In this document: in pieces, positions 17,926 to 30,096 of the stretch
Position numbering within the stretch: the stretch's first letter is position 1
Layout: every line of letters starts with the position of its first letter
DNA from: Arachnia propionica
GTDB taxonomy: Bacteria; Actinomycetota; Actinomycetes; Propionibacteriales; Propionibacteriaceae
Reading direction: 5' to 3'
DNA: 64,000 bases
Assembly (NCBI RefSeq): GCF_003932785.1
Contig: NZ_RQYT01000007.1
Coordinates: 1 to 64,000 of the forward strand
Program-made: the position numbers and the translations under genes
The notes under the pieces: generated by a model
Told to the model about the DNA's origin: nothing
Database searches by the model: none
Seen by the model: the letters and a program-made list of their open reading frames with translations, nothing else

Positions 17926-18681
17926 TCAATTCAGCGGCTGCCGCCGATCCACATAGGCCTCGATGGCGCGGGCGATCCAAGCGGGCAGACCCGGGTCCAC
18001 CGCCCCCGTGATGCCACACTGCAACGGATCCGTTTCGAGGAGCGCACCCAGGCGTCGATAGGAGGCCAGGTCGGCGGACCAGTACCTGGTCGTCAGATCA
18101 TGATGCTGTCTCACGAGCGCACGAACCGGCGCGGAATCGGGAGGAAGCCCTTGGGTCATGAGGTCCGCGAATCGGGTCAGCAGCTGGCGCATGACCGCGG
18201 TGGTGTGCGCGACGTCGGCATCGGTGAGTGGGCCCAAGGGGTCATTCCGCAGGGCGGCACCGGCCTCCGGCCCGTACCTCTGCTCCAGGCGCTGGGCGAA
18301 GGCCTCCTTCTCCTGCTCGAACCGGGCCCGGCCCGGGACCTCGGATCCCACCCGATCCAGTTCGTCGATCAGCCCAGCGATCGACTCGATGAGTGAGTCG
18401 AGGCGGTCACGTTCGGCCCGAAGCCCCACCAGGTGTCGACGCAGCGCCTCCAGTTCGGACTCCTCATCGGCGACGATCTCAGCAATCGCCTCCAGCCCCA
18501 GCCCGGCGCGACGGAGGGCGACGATGCGCTGAAGGCGCGGCAGGGAGCGCCTGTCGTACCAGCGGTACCCGTTGCCACTCACCCTCGTGGGCCGGAAGAG
18601 ACCGAGCTTGTCATAGTGACGGAGCATCCGAGCCGAGACCCCAGCCCGCTCCGCCACCTCACTGATCGACAACTCCACCAT
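17926..18681 (-). CDS. MerR-family regulator with TipAS-like C-terminal domain
   Basis: A 251-residue activator. Residues 1-70 are a MerR winged helix (SISEVAERAGVSARMLRHYD, then GYRWYDRRSLPRLQRI), followed by a coiled-coil dimerisation helix to about residue 115. The C-terminal 120 residues resemble TipAS, the domain that binds thiopeptides and other drugs in TipA (helices around RFADLMTQGLPPDSAPVRALVRQHHD). ATG at 18681 with GGGGAG upstream. It diverges from the gene at 18733 across a MerR-type promoter and is the obvious regulator of it. Confidence 0.9.
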   Translation of the reverse strand: MVELSISEVAERAGVSARMLRHYDKLGLFRPTRVSGNGYRWYDRRSLPRLQRIVALRRAGLGLEAIAEIVADEESELEALRRHLVGLRAERDRLDSLIESIAGLIDELDRVGSEVPGRARFEQEKEAFAQRLEQRYGPEAGAALRNDPLGPLTDADVAHTTAVMRQLLTRFADLMTQGLPPDSAPVRALVRQHHDLTTRYWSADLASYRRLGALLETDPLQCGITGAVDPGLPAWIARAIEAYVDRRQPLN

Positions 18682-18694
18682 CGTTCTCCCCTGC

Positions 18695-18725
18695 TTGACC
18701 TTGACATCGTGTCAATTCCTAGCCT
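18695..18725 (+). promoter_or_regulatory. MerR-type promoter and operator
   Basis: TTGACC (18695-18700) and TAGCCT (18720-18725) are separated by 19 bases, the over-long spacing characteristic of MerR-activated promoters. The spacer holds the dyad TTGACATCGTGTCAA (18701-18715). It reads toward the gene at 18733, and the predicted transcription start falls at or next to that gene's ATG. Confidence 0.75.
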
Positions 18726-18732
18726 TCACGGT

Positions 18733-19089
18733 ATGCGCGATCCAGACATGACTGTTCCACACCTTGATGTTCACCGACCCGACGGCGAGCTCGTCGGCCG
18801 CGTGAGGCCCGACGGGGTTGATCGCTGGCAGCCGTGCACCGTCTTCGGCACACCGATCGGGCCCGCGTCCTCCCGGGAGGACGCCGAGGAGTTGCTCCGT
18901 CGCGTGGGACTCGGGTACCTGGCGGAACGCTGGTCCCTCATCCAGGGAGACGATGCCATCTCGGTGCAGATCGTCGAGGCGAGTCCAGCGAGCGTCACCA
19001 TTCGCTTCGTCGACCACGGTCATCCCGACCGCTACGGCCAGCTCCGGGTGCTACCGGCCCCCGTCGGTGACGTGCTGCGCATGCGCTGA
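18733..19089 (+). CDS. Hypothetical protein controlled by the TipA-like regulator
   Basis: A 118-residue soluble protein (MRDPDMTVPHLDVHRPDGEL...) of no family I recognise. It looks like a compact alpha/beta fold, with VQIVEASPASVTIRFVDHG as the most hydrophobic part. ATG at 18733 lies seven bases after the -10 hexamer, so the message is probably leaderless; ATG at 18748 is an alternative. Because thiopeptide- or drug-responsive MerR proteins usually activate resistance or stress genes, a role in drug response is a fair guess only. It ends one base before gltX (convergent). Confidence 0.65.
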   Translation: MRDPDMTVPHLDVHRPDGELVGRVRPDGVDRWQPCTVFGTPIGPASSREDAEELLRRVGLGYLAERWSLIQGDDAISVQIVEASPASVTIRFVDHGHPDRYGQLRVLPAPVGDVLRMR

Positions 19090-19090
19090 C

Positions 19091-20545
19091 TCAGAGCGTG
19101 GCGCGCAGCGCCTTCAGCCGGGCCAGGGTCATGTCGCGACCGAGGATCTCCATCGACTCGAACAACGGGGGCGAGACCTTCGCCCCGGTGAGTCCCACCC
19201 GGAGCGGCCCGAAGGCGAACTTCGGCTTGATGCCCATGTCGTCGACGAGCTTCGCCCTCAGCCCCGCCTGGATCGACTCCGCGTCGAACGGGACCGTCTC
19301 CAGCACGGCGATCCCGGCGTCGAGGACCTCGGCCGCGTTGTCAGGCAGCGAGGCACGAGCATCGTCGGCGACCTCGACCCCGTCAGTGAAGAGGAACTGC
19401 AGCTTCGGCAGGGCGTCCCCCAGCAGCACCATGCGCTCGCTGACCAGCGGTACCGCCTGATGCAGCACGTCGCGGTCGATGCTGCCGTCCCACTCCCCCC
19501 GCTCGGTGTGGAAGGCGACGATCCGGTCTGTCAGTTCCGCCGCGTCCAGGCTGCGGATGTAGTGGCCGTTCAACCAGTCCAGCTTCTTCACGTCGAAGAT
19601 CGGGCCGGTCGTGGCGACCTTGTCCCACGAGAACCCGGCGACGAACTCCTCGAAGGTCGCCACCTCCACCCCGTCCTCGGCGGGCGGGTAGCCGAGCAGC
19701 TGCAGGAAGTTGCGCACCGCCTCGGGCAGGTATCCCTGCTCCCGGAACCACAGCAGCCGCGCCGCCGGGTTGCGACGCTTGGAGATCTTCGACCGATCCG
19801 GGTTCCGCAGCAGCGGCATGTGCGCGTACTGCGGCTCGGGGAAGCCCAGCCACCGGTACAGCAGCAGGTGCTTCGGCGTGGAGCTGATCCACTCCTCGCC
19901 CCGCACCACCGTCGTGATCCCCATGAGGTGGTCGTCGACGACAACCGCCAGGTGGTAGGTCGGGAATCCGTCGGCCTTGAGTATGACCTGATCGTCCGGG
20001 AAGGGGGCCTTCACCTCGCCACGGATGACGTCGGTGAACATCAGGGGGGCGTCATCAGGGACGAGCATACGAACCACCGGGGTCTCCGAGAAGCCGGGCA
20101 GCTGGGCCCGCTCCTCACGCGTCTTGCCCAGGCACAGTCGGTCGTAACCGGTCTTCGCCGACTTGTTCGTCTCCTGCTCCTTGCGCAGCTGGCCGAGCCG
20201 CTCCGAGGAGCACCAGCAGTGGTAGGCGTGCCCGTCGGCGATGAGCTGCTCGACGAAGGGACGGTAGGTCTCGAGCCGCTCTGACTGCCGGTAGGGCCCG
20301 TGCTCGCCGCCGATGCCCGGCCCCTCGTCGGGCGCGAGCCCCAGCCAGGCGAGCGACTCGTGGATCTGCTGCTCGCTGCCCGCCACGAGGCGGTTCTGGT
20401 CCGTGTCCTCGATGCGCAGCACGAACGCGCCCCCGGTCCGGGCGGCCCAGGCCTTGTCGAACAGGGCCATGAAGGCGGTACCGACGTGCGGGTCCCCCGT
20501 CGGTGAGGGGGCGACACGGGTGCGGGCAGGATGAAGAGCAGTCAT
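19091..20545 (-). CDS. gltX: Glutamyl-tRNA synthetase
   Basis: A 484-residue class I synthetase charging tRNA-Glu. The HIGH-type motif is in RVAPSPTGDPHVGTAF (near residue 20) and the KMSKS-type motif is SKISKRR (near 245). Length and the CWCSSERL zinc-like segment fit bacterial GltX. ATG at 20545. Genes for a glutaminyl-tRNA synthetase follow divergently, so this enzyme may need to discriminate only for tRNA-Glu. Confidence 0.97.
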   Translation of the reverse strand: MTALHPARTRVAPSPTGDPHVGTAFMALFDKAWAARTGGAFVLRIEDTDQNRLVAGSEQQIHESLAWLGLAPDEGPGIGGEHGPYRQSERLETYRPFVEQLIADGHAYHCWCSSERLGQLRKEQETNKSAKTGYDRLCLGKTREERAQLPGFSETPVVRMLVPDDAPLMFTDVIRGEVKAPFPDDQVILKADGFPTYHLAVVVDDHLMGITTVVRGEEWISSTPKHLLLYRWLGFPEPQYAHMPLLRNPDRSKISKRRNPAARLLWFREQGYLPEAVRNFLQLLGYPPAEDGVEVATFEEFVAGFSWDKVATTGPIFDVKKLDWLNGHYIRSLDAAELTDRIVAFHTERGEWDGSIDRDVLHQAVPLVSERMVLLGDALPKLQFLFTDGVEVADDARASLPDNAAEVLDAGIAVLETVPFDAESIQAGLRAKLVDDMGIKPKFAFGPLRVGLTGAKVSPPLFESMEILGRDMTLARLKALRATL

Positions 20546-20626
20546 AGTGGTCCAACATTACGAGATCACACCCCCCGCTGTCCTCGTCGTTCGCCCAAGG
20601 CGCGCACCTCGTGGCAAGCTTTCCCG

Positions 20627-21118
20627 GTGACCTCACCGAAGCCCTCCCCCCAGCCGGGAAACACCCCGTCGCCCCTCAGCCGGTCGCTGAGCCGCTGGCT
20701 CGACGAGGCGATCCAGGTACCGGGCACCAAGTTCCGTTTCGGCTTCGACCCCATCCTGTCACTGTTCCCCGTCGTCGGCAGCGCGGTCCCCGCGGTGTTG
20801 GGCTCCACCATCCTGTTCGACGCCATCCGGCTGCGCGCGCCCCTGCCCGTGCTGGCCCGCATGGTGTTCAACTACGGCATCGACTGGATCATCGGCTCGA
20901 TCCCGCTCATCGGCAACGTCTTCGACTTCGCGTGGCGGTCCAACACGAGGAACGTCAAGCTCCTCGAACGCACCATCGCCGATCGGGAACAGGTCCGCAA
21001 GGCGACGGTGAAGTACTGGATCACCGCGGTCGCCCTGGTGGTGGGCAGCCTCGTCGGGTTGCTGGTGCTGTCCATCACGGTCGTGGTCTGGCTCATCACC
21101 TGGCTGCTGGGCCGCTGA
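20627..21118 (+). CDS. DUF4112 membrane protein
   Basis: A 163-residue membrane protein matching DUF4112 by GFDPILSLFPVVGSAVPAVL and GSIPLIGNVFDFAWRSNTRN. Two or three hydrophobic helices lie in the core, and a final long helix (TAVALVVGSLVGLLVLSITV) is near the C-terminus. GTG at 20627 is chosen because the conserved region begins soon after; there is no Shine-Dalgarno, and a longer frame reaches 20531. Function of the family is unknown. Confidence 0.8.
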   Translation: MTSPKPSPQPGNTPSPLSRSLSRWLDEAIQVPGTKFRFGFDPILSLFPVVGSAVPAVLGSTILFDAIRLRAPLPVLARMVFNYGIDWIIGSIPLIGNVFDFAWRSNTRNVKLLERTIADREQVRKATVKYWITAVALVVGSLVGLLVLSITVVVWLITWLLGR

Positions 21119-21156
21119 CGTCCCGCCCCGACGGCGGAGGTGATAGCTTCGCTCCC

Positions 21157-22839
21157 ATGAGCGAATCGGTCGTCCCCAACAACTTCATCACCGAGGCGAT
21201 CCGCCGCGACAACGAGGCGGGCACCTACGGCGGCAGGGTCCAGACCCGATTCCCACCCGAACCCAACGGCTACCTCCACATCGGGCACGCCAAGGCCATC
21301 GTCGTCGACTTCGGCACCGCCGAGGACTTCGACGGCACCTGCATGCTGCGCCTCGACGACACGAACCCGGAGACCGAGGAGGAGGAGTACGTCTCCTCCA
21401 TCATCGACGACATCCGGTGGCTCGGCTACGAACCCGCCGACGTCCGGCACGCCTCCGACTACTTCGAGCAGCTGCACGACTGGGCCGTCGAGCTGATCCG
21501 CAAAGGACTGGCCTACGTCGATGACCAGGACGGCGAGGCCATCTCCGCCACCCGCGGCTCCTTCGGTGTCCCCGGCACCAACTCCCCCTTCCGGGACCGC
21601 AGCGTCGAGGAGAACCTCGACCTGTTCGCGCGGATGCGCGCCGGGGAGTTCCCCGACGGCTCGCGGGTGCTGCGCGCGAAGATCGACATGGCCCACGAGA
21701 ACATGCAGCTGCGCGACCCGGTGATGTACCGCATCCGCACCATCGCGCACCACCGCACGGGCGACCAGTGGTGCATCTACCCGACCTACGACTGGGCGCA
21801 CGGCCAGTCCGACGCGCACGAGGGCGTCACCCACTCGATCTGCACCCTGGAGTTCGAGTCGCACCGCCCCCTCTACGACTGGTTCCTCAGCCACCTCGAC
21901 CTGCCCAGCGCACCGCCCCGCCAGTACGAGTTCGCCCGCCTGGAGCTCACCCACACGGTGACGTCGAAGCGTCGCCTCAAGAAGCTCGTCGCCGACGGCG
22001 TCGTCGACGGCTGGGACGACCCCCGAATGCCCACGATCAGAGGACTGCGGCGTCGCGGCTACCCCGCGGCCGCCCTGAGGGCCTTCTGCCGCGAGGTCGG
22101 CACCACGCGCACGAACTCCCGCAAGGCGATCGAGGAGTTGGAGAGCTACGTCCGGCGGGAACTGAACACGACGGCACAGCGGCGCATGGCGGTGCTGCGC
22201 CCGCTCAAGGTGGTGCTCGACGACTGGCCCACCGACGAGGACGGCCGTGCCGTCGTCGAGTGGTTCGACGTGGTCAACAATCCGGAGAACGAGGCCGACG
22301 GCACCCGCCGGGTCCCCTTCACCGGTGAGCTGTGGATCGAGCAGGACGACTTCCGCGAGGTTCCTCCGCCGAAGTACTTCCGACTCTCTCCCGGGCGTGA
22401 GGTTCGACTCAGGGGCGCCTACTTGGTGACGGCCCGGGAGGTCGTCAAGGACGCCGAAGGCAACGTCGTCGAGGTCCGGTGCAGCTACGACCCGGACTCC
22501 CGGGGCGGCACCCCCGCCGACGGCCGCAAGGTGAAGTCGACGATGCACTGGGTCTCGGCCCCACACGCCCTCGACTCCACGGTGGCGCTGTACGACCGGC
22601 TGTTCACGGCCGAGGCACCCGGGGAACGCACGGGCGAACCCCTCGACGACCTCAACCCGAACTCCCGGGAACTCCTCACCGACGCCAAGGTGGAGCCCGC
22701 CCTCGGTGATGCCCGCCCCGGCGAGGTGGTCCAGTTCGAGCGGCTCGGCTACTTCGCCGTCGACGAACGCGCCCCGATGACGTTCCACCGCACCGTCGGT
22801 CTCAAGGACGAGTGGGCCAGCATCCAGAAGCGAAGCTGA
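21157..22839 (+). CDS. glnS: Glutaminyl-tRNA synthetase
   Basis: A 560-residue class I synthetase that charges tRNA-Gln directly. The HIGH motif is in FPPEPNGYLHIGHAKA (near residue 35) and the KMSKS-like loop is TVTSKRRLKKL. The catalytic core is followed by the two beta-barrel anticodon-binding domains (to about residue 555), so it is a full bacterial GlnRS rather than a YqeY fusion. ATG at 21157 follows TAGCTT by seven bases, suggesting a leaderless mRNA. Most actinobacteria instead make Gln-tRNA through GatCAB, so its presence is notable. Confidence 0.95.
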   Translation: MSESVVPNNFITEAIRRDNEAGTYGGRVQTRFPPEPNGYLHIGHAKAIVVDFGTAEDFDGTCMLRLDDTNPETEEEEYVSSIIDDIRWLGYEPADVRHASDYFEQLHDWAVELIRKGLAYVDDQDGEAISATRGSFGVPGTNSPFRDRSVEENLDLFARMRAGEFPDGSRVLRAKIDMAHENMQLRDPVMYRIRTIAHHRTGDQWCIYPTYDWAHGQSDAHEGVTHSICTLEFESHRPLYDWFLSHLDLPSAPPRQYEFARLELTHTVTSKRRLKKLVADGVVDGWDDPRMPTIRGLRRRGYPAAALRAFCREVGTTRTNSRKAIEELESYVRRELNTTAQRRMAVLRPLKVVLDDWPTDEDGRAVVEWFDVVNNPENEADGTRRVPFTGELWIEQDDFREVPPPKYFRLSPGREVRLRGAYLVTAREVVKDAEGNVVEVRCSYDPDSRGGTPADGRKVKSTMHWVSAPHALDSTVALYDRLFTAEAPGERTGEPLDDLNPNSRELLTDAKVEPALGDARPGEVVQFERLGYFAVDERAPMTFHRTVGLKDEWASIQKRS

Positions 22840-22915
22840 CCCCTCCACTCTCACCGGGAATCACCGGGCGGGTCCGTGACGCCGCAGGGTTGCCGGTGGG
22901 GCTACGGTTGTTCTC

Positions 22916-24172
22916 ATGTGGCCCCACGATGACTCCCCCGCCGAGGTTGCCCTCGACCTGCTCACCATCGTCGGACACGCCGTCGCCGGCTTCCTCATCG
23001 GCGCCGTGGCCTCGATCCTCATCTCCCTCATCATGGCGCGGGTCGTTCGGCGCAACAAGAAGCTGAGTTACCTCAGCAGGAACCTCAAGAACCCTCAGCG
23101 TCTCCTCCTGCTGCTGCTCGGGACGGGCATCGGGGTGGCCGTTGCCACCGGTCCGCTGCCCTTCCAGCCCTCACCGGCCTGGCGACCCTACTTCATGCAC
23201 GGCTTCCTCATCACGATCATCCTGGCCGCCGCATACGTCATCAGCGGCATCATCGGCACGATCCGCGACGCCGTGATCGCCAGGAACACCGACGCCATCG
23301 AGACACCCCACTTCCGCCGGGTCCGCACGCAGATGCAGGTCATCTCCCGCGTGACGGTGGGAGTGGTGTGGCTGGGGGCACTCGCCGCCTCCCTCCTGAC
23401 CTTCGACCAGTTCAGGGCGATCGGCGCCTCCGTGCTGGCCTCCGCCGGTGTGTTGTCCCTGGTGGTCGGCCTGGCGGCACAGTCCTCCCTGACGAATGTC
23501 TTCGCCGGTGTCCAGCTCGCCCTCACCAATGCGCTGCGGGTCGGTGACATCGTCGTCGCCGACGGCAACCAGGGCGTCGTCGAGGAGATCACCCTCACCT
23601 ACGTCGTCATCAAGAGCTGGGATGCGCGGCGCTGGATCCTGCCGTCCACCCTGTTCACGACCCAGACCTTCGAGAACTGGACGCGTCTGGAACCGAAGCT
23701 CCTCGGCATCGTCGAGTTCGACCTCGACTGGCTCATCCCGGTCGAGGCGATGCGGATCGAGTTGAAACGGATTCTCCAGAACAATCCGTTGTGGGACGGT
23801 CGGGAGGCCGCACTCGAGGTCACCAACGCCACTGGTGGCACGGTGAGGGTCCGCGGCGTGGTCTCCGCCAGGAGTGCGTCCCAACTGTGGGATCTGCGTT
23901 GCCGGGTCCGCGAGGAACTCATCCACTGGCTGCAGACGAAGGCCGTCTACGCCCTGCCGAGGACCCGCCTGGAGCCGGAAACCACTACGGCACCCTCCCC
24001 CAGCGCCCGCCGCGACTTCGTCGCGCAGGTCAAGGCCGACTGGGAGGCCGAGCAGGCCGATCTCACCGCGACCCAGGTCCTGCCGCCCGTCGAGGAGGTC
24101 GCCAGCCAGTCCCAGGAGGAGGAGACCGGGCGACACAGCTGGCTCAAGGCCCTCAAGCGCAGCCTCAGCTGA
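22916..24172 (+). CDS. MscS-family mechanosensitive ion channel
   Basis: A 418-residue protein with about five membrane helices, then the MscS pore helix and beta domain. The pore-lining segment is ASVLASAGVLSLVVGLAAQS followed by LTNVFAGVQLALTNALRVGD, the hallmark of the family. The cytoplasmic C-terminus is acidic and extended (after about residue 345). It releases solutes on hypo-osmotic shock. ATG at 22916 lies seven bases after TACGGT, consistent with a leaderless transcript. Confidence 0.92.
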   Translation: MWPHDDSPAEVALDLLTIVGHAVAGFLIGAVASILISLIMARVVRRNKKLSYLSRNLKNPQRLLLLLLGTGIGVAVATGPLPFQPSPAWRPYFMHGFLITIILAAAYVISGIIGTIRDAVIARNTDAIETPHFRRVRTQMQVISRVTVGVVWLGALAASLLTFDQFRAIGASVLASAGVLSLVVGLAAQSSLTNVFAGVQLALTNALRVGDIVVADGNQGVVEEITLTYVVIKSWDARRWILPSTLFTTQTFENWTRLEPKLLGIVEFDLDWLIPVEAMRIELKRILQNNPLWDGREAALEVTNATGGTVRVRGVVSARSASQLWDLRCRVREELIHWLQTKAVYALPRTRLEPETTTAPSPSARRDFVAQVKADWEAEQADLTATQVLPPVEEVASQSQEEETGRHSWLKALKRSLS

Positions 24173-24240
24173 ACCGCGCGGAGAGCCCCTCCTCCTCGCC
24201 CGCCCCTGTCGTTTCGGTGTCTCAGGAGAGGGCAGGCGAA

Positions 24241-24282
24241 TGCCGGAGGGGCCCACACCTTGCGGTGCAGGCCCCTCCGGCA
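24241..24282. terminator. Bidirectional terminator between mscS and tuf
   Basis: A 13-bp outer stem (24241-24253 with 24270-24282) encloses a second small CACC/GGTG stem, giving one long GC-rich hairpin between two convergent genes. Confidence 0.88.
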
Positions 24283-24302
24283 GATTGCGACTCGGCGTCA
24301 GA

Positions 24303-25502
<1,200 letters not shown>

Positions 25503-25621
25503 GTAGGGCTCCTTCTGGGTCTCACCACGCACCATGCGTGGCTTGTTTCTGGTGCACCCCTGCGCAGTGGTTCACCAGGGGTCCGACGCTCAGGAGTTTT
25601 TCCCGGGCGCATTCCCGAGTA

Positions 25622-25649
25622 ATGCTATCGGGCAGGGGGTGGAAGTCAA
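25622..25649 (-). promoter_or_regulatory. Predicted tuf promoter
   Basis: On the minus strand TTGACT (25644-25649) and TAGCAT (25622-25627) are spaced by 16 bases, about 115 bases upstream of the tuf start. The long leader between contains GC-rich pairing potential near 25540-25580. Confidence 0.6.
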
Positions 25650-25689
25650 ACTCCGGGGCTCTCTTCTCCCGAGGTCGGGCGTGTCGGGG

Positions 25690-26157
25690 TCAGCAAACGT
25701 TCTCGATGAACGATGTGTCACCCCCGTCGAGCTGCACCAACTGGGCGACGCGACCGGCGTGGCGGCCACCCTCGAACTCGGTGGCAAGGAACTCCCGACA
25801 CAGGTCGAACGCCACGTCAGGCCCCACCACCCGGGCCCCGAAGCACAGGACGTTGGCGTTGTTGTGGGCGCGACTCATCCGCGCCGAGTAGCTCTCGGAG
25901 ACGCAGGCCGCCCGAATCCCCTGCACCTTGTTGCAGGCGATCGAGATGCCGATCCCGGAGCCGCAGATCGCGATCCCGAGGTCGAACTGCTCCGCCGCGA
26001 CCTCCTCCGCGAGCCTGGCACCCCACGCTGCGTAATCCGTTCGTTCCGCGCTCGCGGGGCCCCGATCCACGATGTCGTGGCCGAGCTCACGGAGCCGGGG
26101 AATGAGGTCAACGCGCAGGTCGTGCCCGGCGTGGTCGCTGGTGATGCCGATCTTCAT
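25690..26157 (-). CDS. rpiB: Ribose-5-phosphate isomerase B (RpiB/LacAB family)
   Basis: A 155-residue sugar-phosphate isomerase interconverting ribose 5-phosphate and ribulose 5-phosphate in the pentose phosphate pathway. Motifs: SDHAGHDLR at residues 7-15, ICGSGIGISIACNK holding the catalytic Cys, and the SRAHNNANVLCFGAR block. ATG at 26157 follows TACGCT by six bases (leaderless type). The long in-frame extension upstream is the antisense shadow of the Sel1 gene. It lies upstream of tuf but is probably a separate unit. Confidence 0.92.
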   Translation of the reverse strand: MKIGITSDHAGHDLRVDLIPRLRELGHDIVDRGPASAERTDYAAWGARLAEEVAAEQFDLGIAICGSGIGISIACNKVQGIRAACVSESYSARMSRAHNNANVLCFGARVVGPDVAFDLCREFLATEFEGGRHAGRVAQLVQLDGGDTSFIENVC

Positions 26158-26200
26158 GACCCAAGCGTACTCCCGGGGCTTGTGAGAGTACTCTTCCCCC

Positions 26201-26809
26201 ATGGTTCTCCGTACCTCCATCAAGCAGTTGCAGGCCCGCGCGGAGTCCGGCGACCCCACCGCGATGCTCGATCTCGCCAACTGGTACTTCGACGACGCCG
26301 ATCTCGAGGATGAGGCGATGGAGTGGTGGCGACGGGCTGCCGAGGCCGGCGAGGCGGAGGCGGCCTTCAACCTGGGGTCGATGCTTGAGGACGACGACCC
26401 CGGAGCGGCGCTGTCCTGGTACGAACGCGGGGCCGAGGCAGGCCACACCGACGCGAAGGTGAACGCCGGCACGCTGCTCGCCGATGGTGGGGACTTCGTC
26501 GGCGCCGCGCGGTGGTGGGTCTCCGCCGCCGAGGACGGCGACACGGACGCGATGTACAACCTGGGACAGCTGGCCGACCGTGACGGCTCGGCGGAGGAAG
26601 CGGAACGCTGGTGGTTGCAGGCGGCCCGTCGCGGCCACGACGAGGCACTGCAGAACCTCGTCGCCCAGTGCGAGGAGCTGCACGACTCGCACGACCCCCG
26701 CACGGCCTCCCTGGCGGATCTCATCCTGGCAACGCTGGCCGAGGCGGGCCTCAGGGCTGCCGGGTCGCTCCGACGCGACCTTGAGCAGTGGGCGACCATC
26801 AGGCCCTGA
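26201..26809 (+). CDS. Sel1-like repeat (TPR) protein
   Basis: A 202-residue soluble alpha-helical solenoid made of about five Sel1-type repeats; recognisable units are AMEWWRRAAEAGEAEAAFNLG, ALSWYERGAEAGHTDAKVN, AARWWVSAAEDGDTDAMYNLG and AERWWLQAARRGHDEALQNL. Such repeats mediate protein interactions; the partner is unknown. ATG at 26201 lies six bases after TACTCT, so transcription starts near the ATG. Divergent from rpiB with only 43 bases between the starts, so the two promoters are back to back. Confidence 0.88.
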   Translation: MVLRTSIKQLQARAESGDPTAMLDLANWYFDDADLEDEAMEWWRRAAEAGEAEAAFNLGSMLEDDDPGAALSWYERGAEAGHTDAKVNAGTLLADGGDFVGAARWWVSAAEDGDTDAMYNLGQLADRDGSAEEAERWWLQAARRGHDEALQNLVAQCEELHDSHDPRTASLADLILATLAEAGLRAAGSLRRDLEQWATIRP

Positions 26810-26826
26810 ACACCCGCCGCAACGAC

Positions 26827-26860
26827 GAGTCCCCGGCTCCCTGACAGGAACCGGGGACTC
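26827..26860. terminator. Terminator between the Sel1 gene and fusA
   Basis: Imperfect 14-bp stem GAGTCCCCGG..TCC with GGA..CCGGGGACTC and a short loop, placed between convergent genes. Confidence 0.82.
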
Positions 26861-26875
26861 GGTCGGCGCAGCGGA

Positions 26876-28975
<2,100 letters not shown>

Positions 28976-29015
28976 TGTCAGTCCTTTGCTGAAAATCTGG
29001 GGGAGAAAAGGTGTT

Positions 29016-29042
29016 CAGCCCCCGGGGTGGACCCGGGGGCTG
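29016..29042 (-). terminator. Hairpin between rpsG and fusA (possible attenuator)
   Basis: An 11-bp GC stem (CAGCCCCCGGG and its complement) with a five-base loop lies five bases after the rpsG stop codon. On the minus strand it is followed at a short distance by CCTTTT. It may lower read-through from rpsL-rpsG into fusA or stabilise mRNA ends. Confidence 0.6.
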
Positions 29043-29047
29043 GGAGA

Positions 29048-29518
29048 TCACCAGCGGTAGTGGGCGAAGGCGCGGTTGGCCTCGGCCATCTTGTGGGTGT
29101 CCTCACGACGCTTGACGGAGGCACCGAGACCGTTGGAGGCATCCAGGATCTCGTTCATGAGGCGCTCGGTCATGGTCTTCTCGCGACGGGCGCGGGAGAA
29201 GGAGACGAGCCAGCGCATGGCCAGCGTGGTTTGGCGACCCGGCTTGACCTCGATCGGCACCTGGTAGGTGGCGCCACCGACGCGGCGGGACTTGACCTCG
29301 ATGGAGGGCTTGACGTTGTCGAGGGCGCGCTTGAGGGTCTGGACGGGGTCCTGACCGGTCTTGGCACGGGTGCCCTCGAGGGCGTTGTAGACGATGGACT
29401 GGGCCACGGTCTTCTTGCCGTCGAGCAGGATCTTGCTGACGAGCTGGCTCACGAGCGGGGAGCCGTAGACCGGATCGACCAGGATGGGGCGCTTAGGCGC
29501 GGGACCCTTGCGAGGCAT
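29048..29518 (-). CDS. rpsG: 30S ribosomal protein S7
   Basis: A 156-residue protein that nucleates head assembly of the small subunit. Invariant blocks: [20 protein letters not shown] and [16 protein letters not shown]. The ATG overlaps the rpsL stop (TAATG). Full length. Confidence 0.98.
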   Translation of the reverse strand: MPRKGPAPKRPILVDPVYGSPLVSQLVSKILLDGKKTVAQSIVYNALEGTRAKTGQDPVQTLKRALDNVKPSIEVKSRRVGGATYQVPIEVKPGRQTTLAMRWLVSFSRARREKTMTERLMNEILDASNGLGASVKRREDTHKMAEANRAFAHYRW

Positions 29519-29889
29519 TACTTCTCCTTCTTCGCGCCGTAGTGGCTGCGGGCCTGCTTGCGGTTCTTGACACCCTGGGTGTCAAGCGCACCGCGGATGA
29601 TCTTGTAGCGGACACCCGGCAGGTCCTTCACACGACCGCCGCGCACGAGCACCATGGAGTGCTCCTGCAGGTTGTGGCCGACGCCAGGGATGTAGGCCGT
29701 GACCTCGATGCCGGAGGAGAGACGCACACGCGCAACCTTGCGCAGGGCGGAGTTCGGCTTCTTGGGGGTGGTGGTGTACACGCGGGTACACACGCCACGG
29801 CGCTGCGGGGAGCCCTTGAGAGCGGGCGTCTTGTTCTTGCTGACCTTGTCGGTGCGGCCCTTCCGGACCAGCTGCTGAATCGTTGGCAC
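29518..29889 (-). CDS. rpsL: 30S ribosomal protein S12
   Basis: A 123-residue decoding-centre protein. It has [11 protein letters not shown] at the start, [17 protein letters not shown] (Lys43 unchanged, the streptomycin-sensitive form) and [22 protein letters not shown]. The start is GTG at 29889 with only a weak ribosome site. First gene of the str operon. Confidence 0.98.
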   Translation of the reverse strand: MPTIQQLVRKGRTDKVSKNKTPALKGSPQRRGVCTRVYTTTPKKPNSALRKVARVRLSSGIEVTAYIPGVGHNLQEHSMVLVRGGRVKDLPGVRYKIIRGALDTQGVKNRKQARSHYGAKKEK

Positions 29890-30096
29890 CTGTTGGCATC
29901 ACTTTCGTTGTATGGACGGGTATCCCTGGCTGGCGTTCTTTCAGCACGAGTCCCGGGTCACCGTTTCCGAGAACTTCAGCGCGATCGTTCGCCGTGCGAA
30001 CTCCGCTCGGGCCCGGGATCACTTCGCAACTCAAGGATCCGCTGGACCGTGCCAGGGCACGCACACGGTGTCCGCTCAGGGCGGACGCACCCTGAA

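Noticed and set aside
20575-20615. Short similarity to repeat A interior (CCTCGTCGTTCGCC)
   Set aside because: About 15 bases only, no terminal repeats; within chance for GC-rich sequence.
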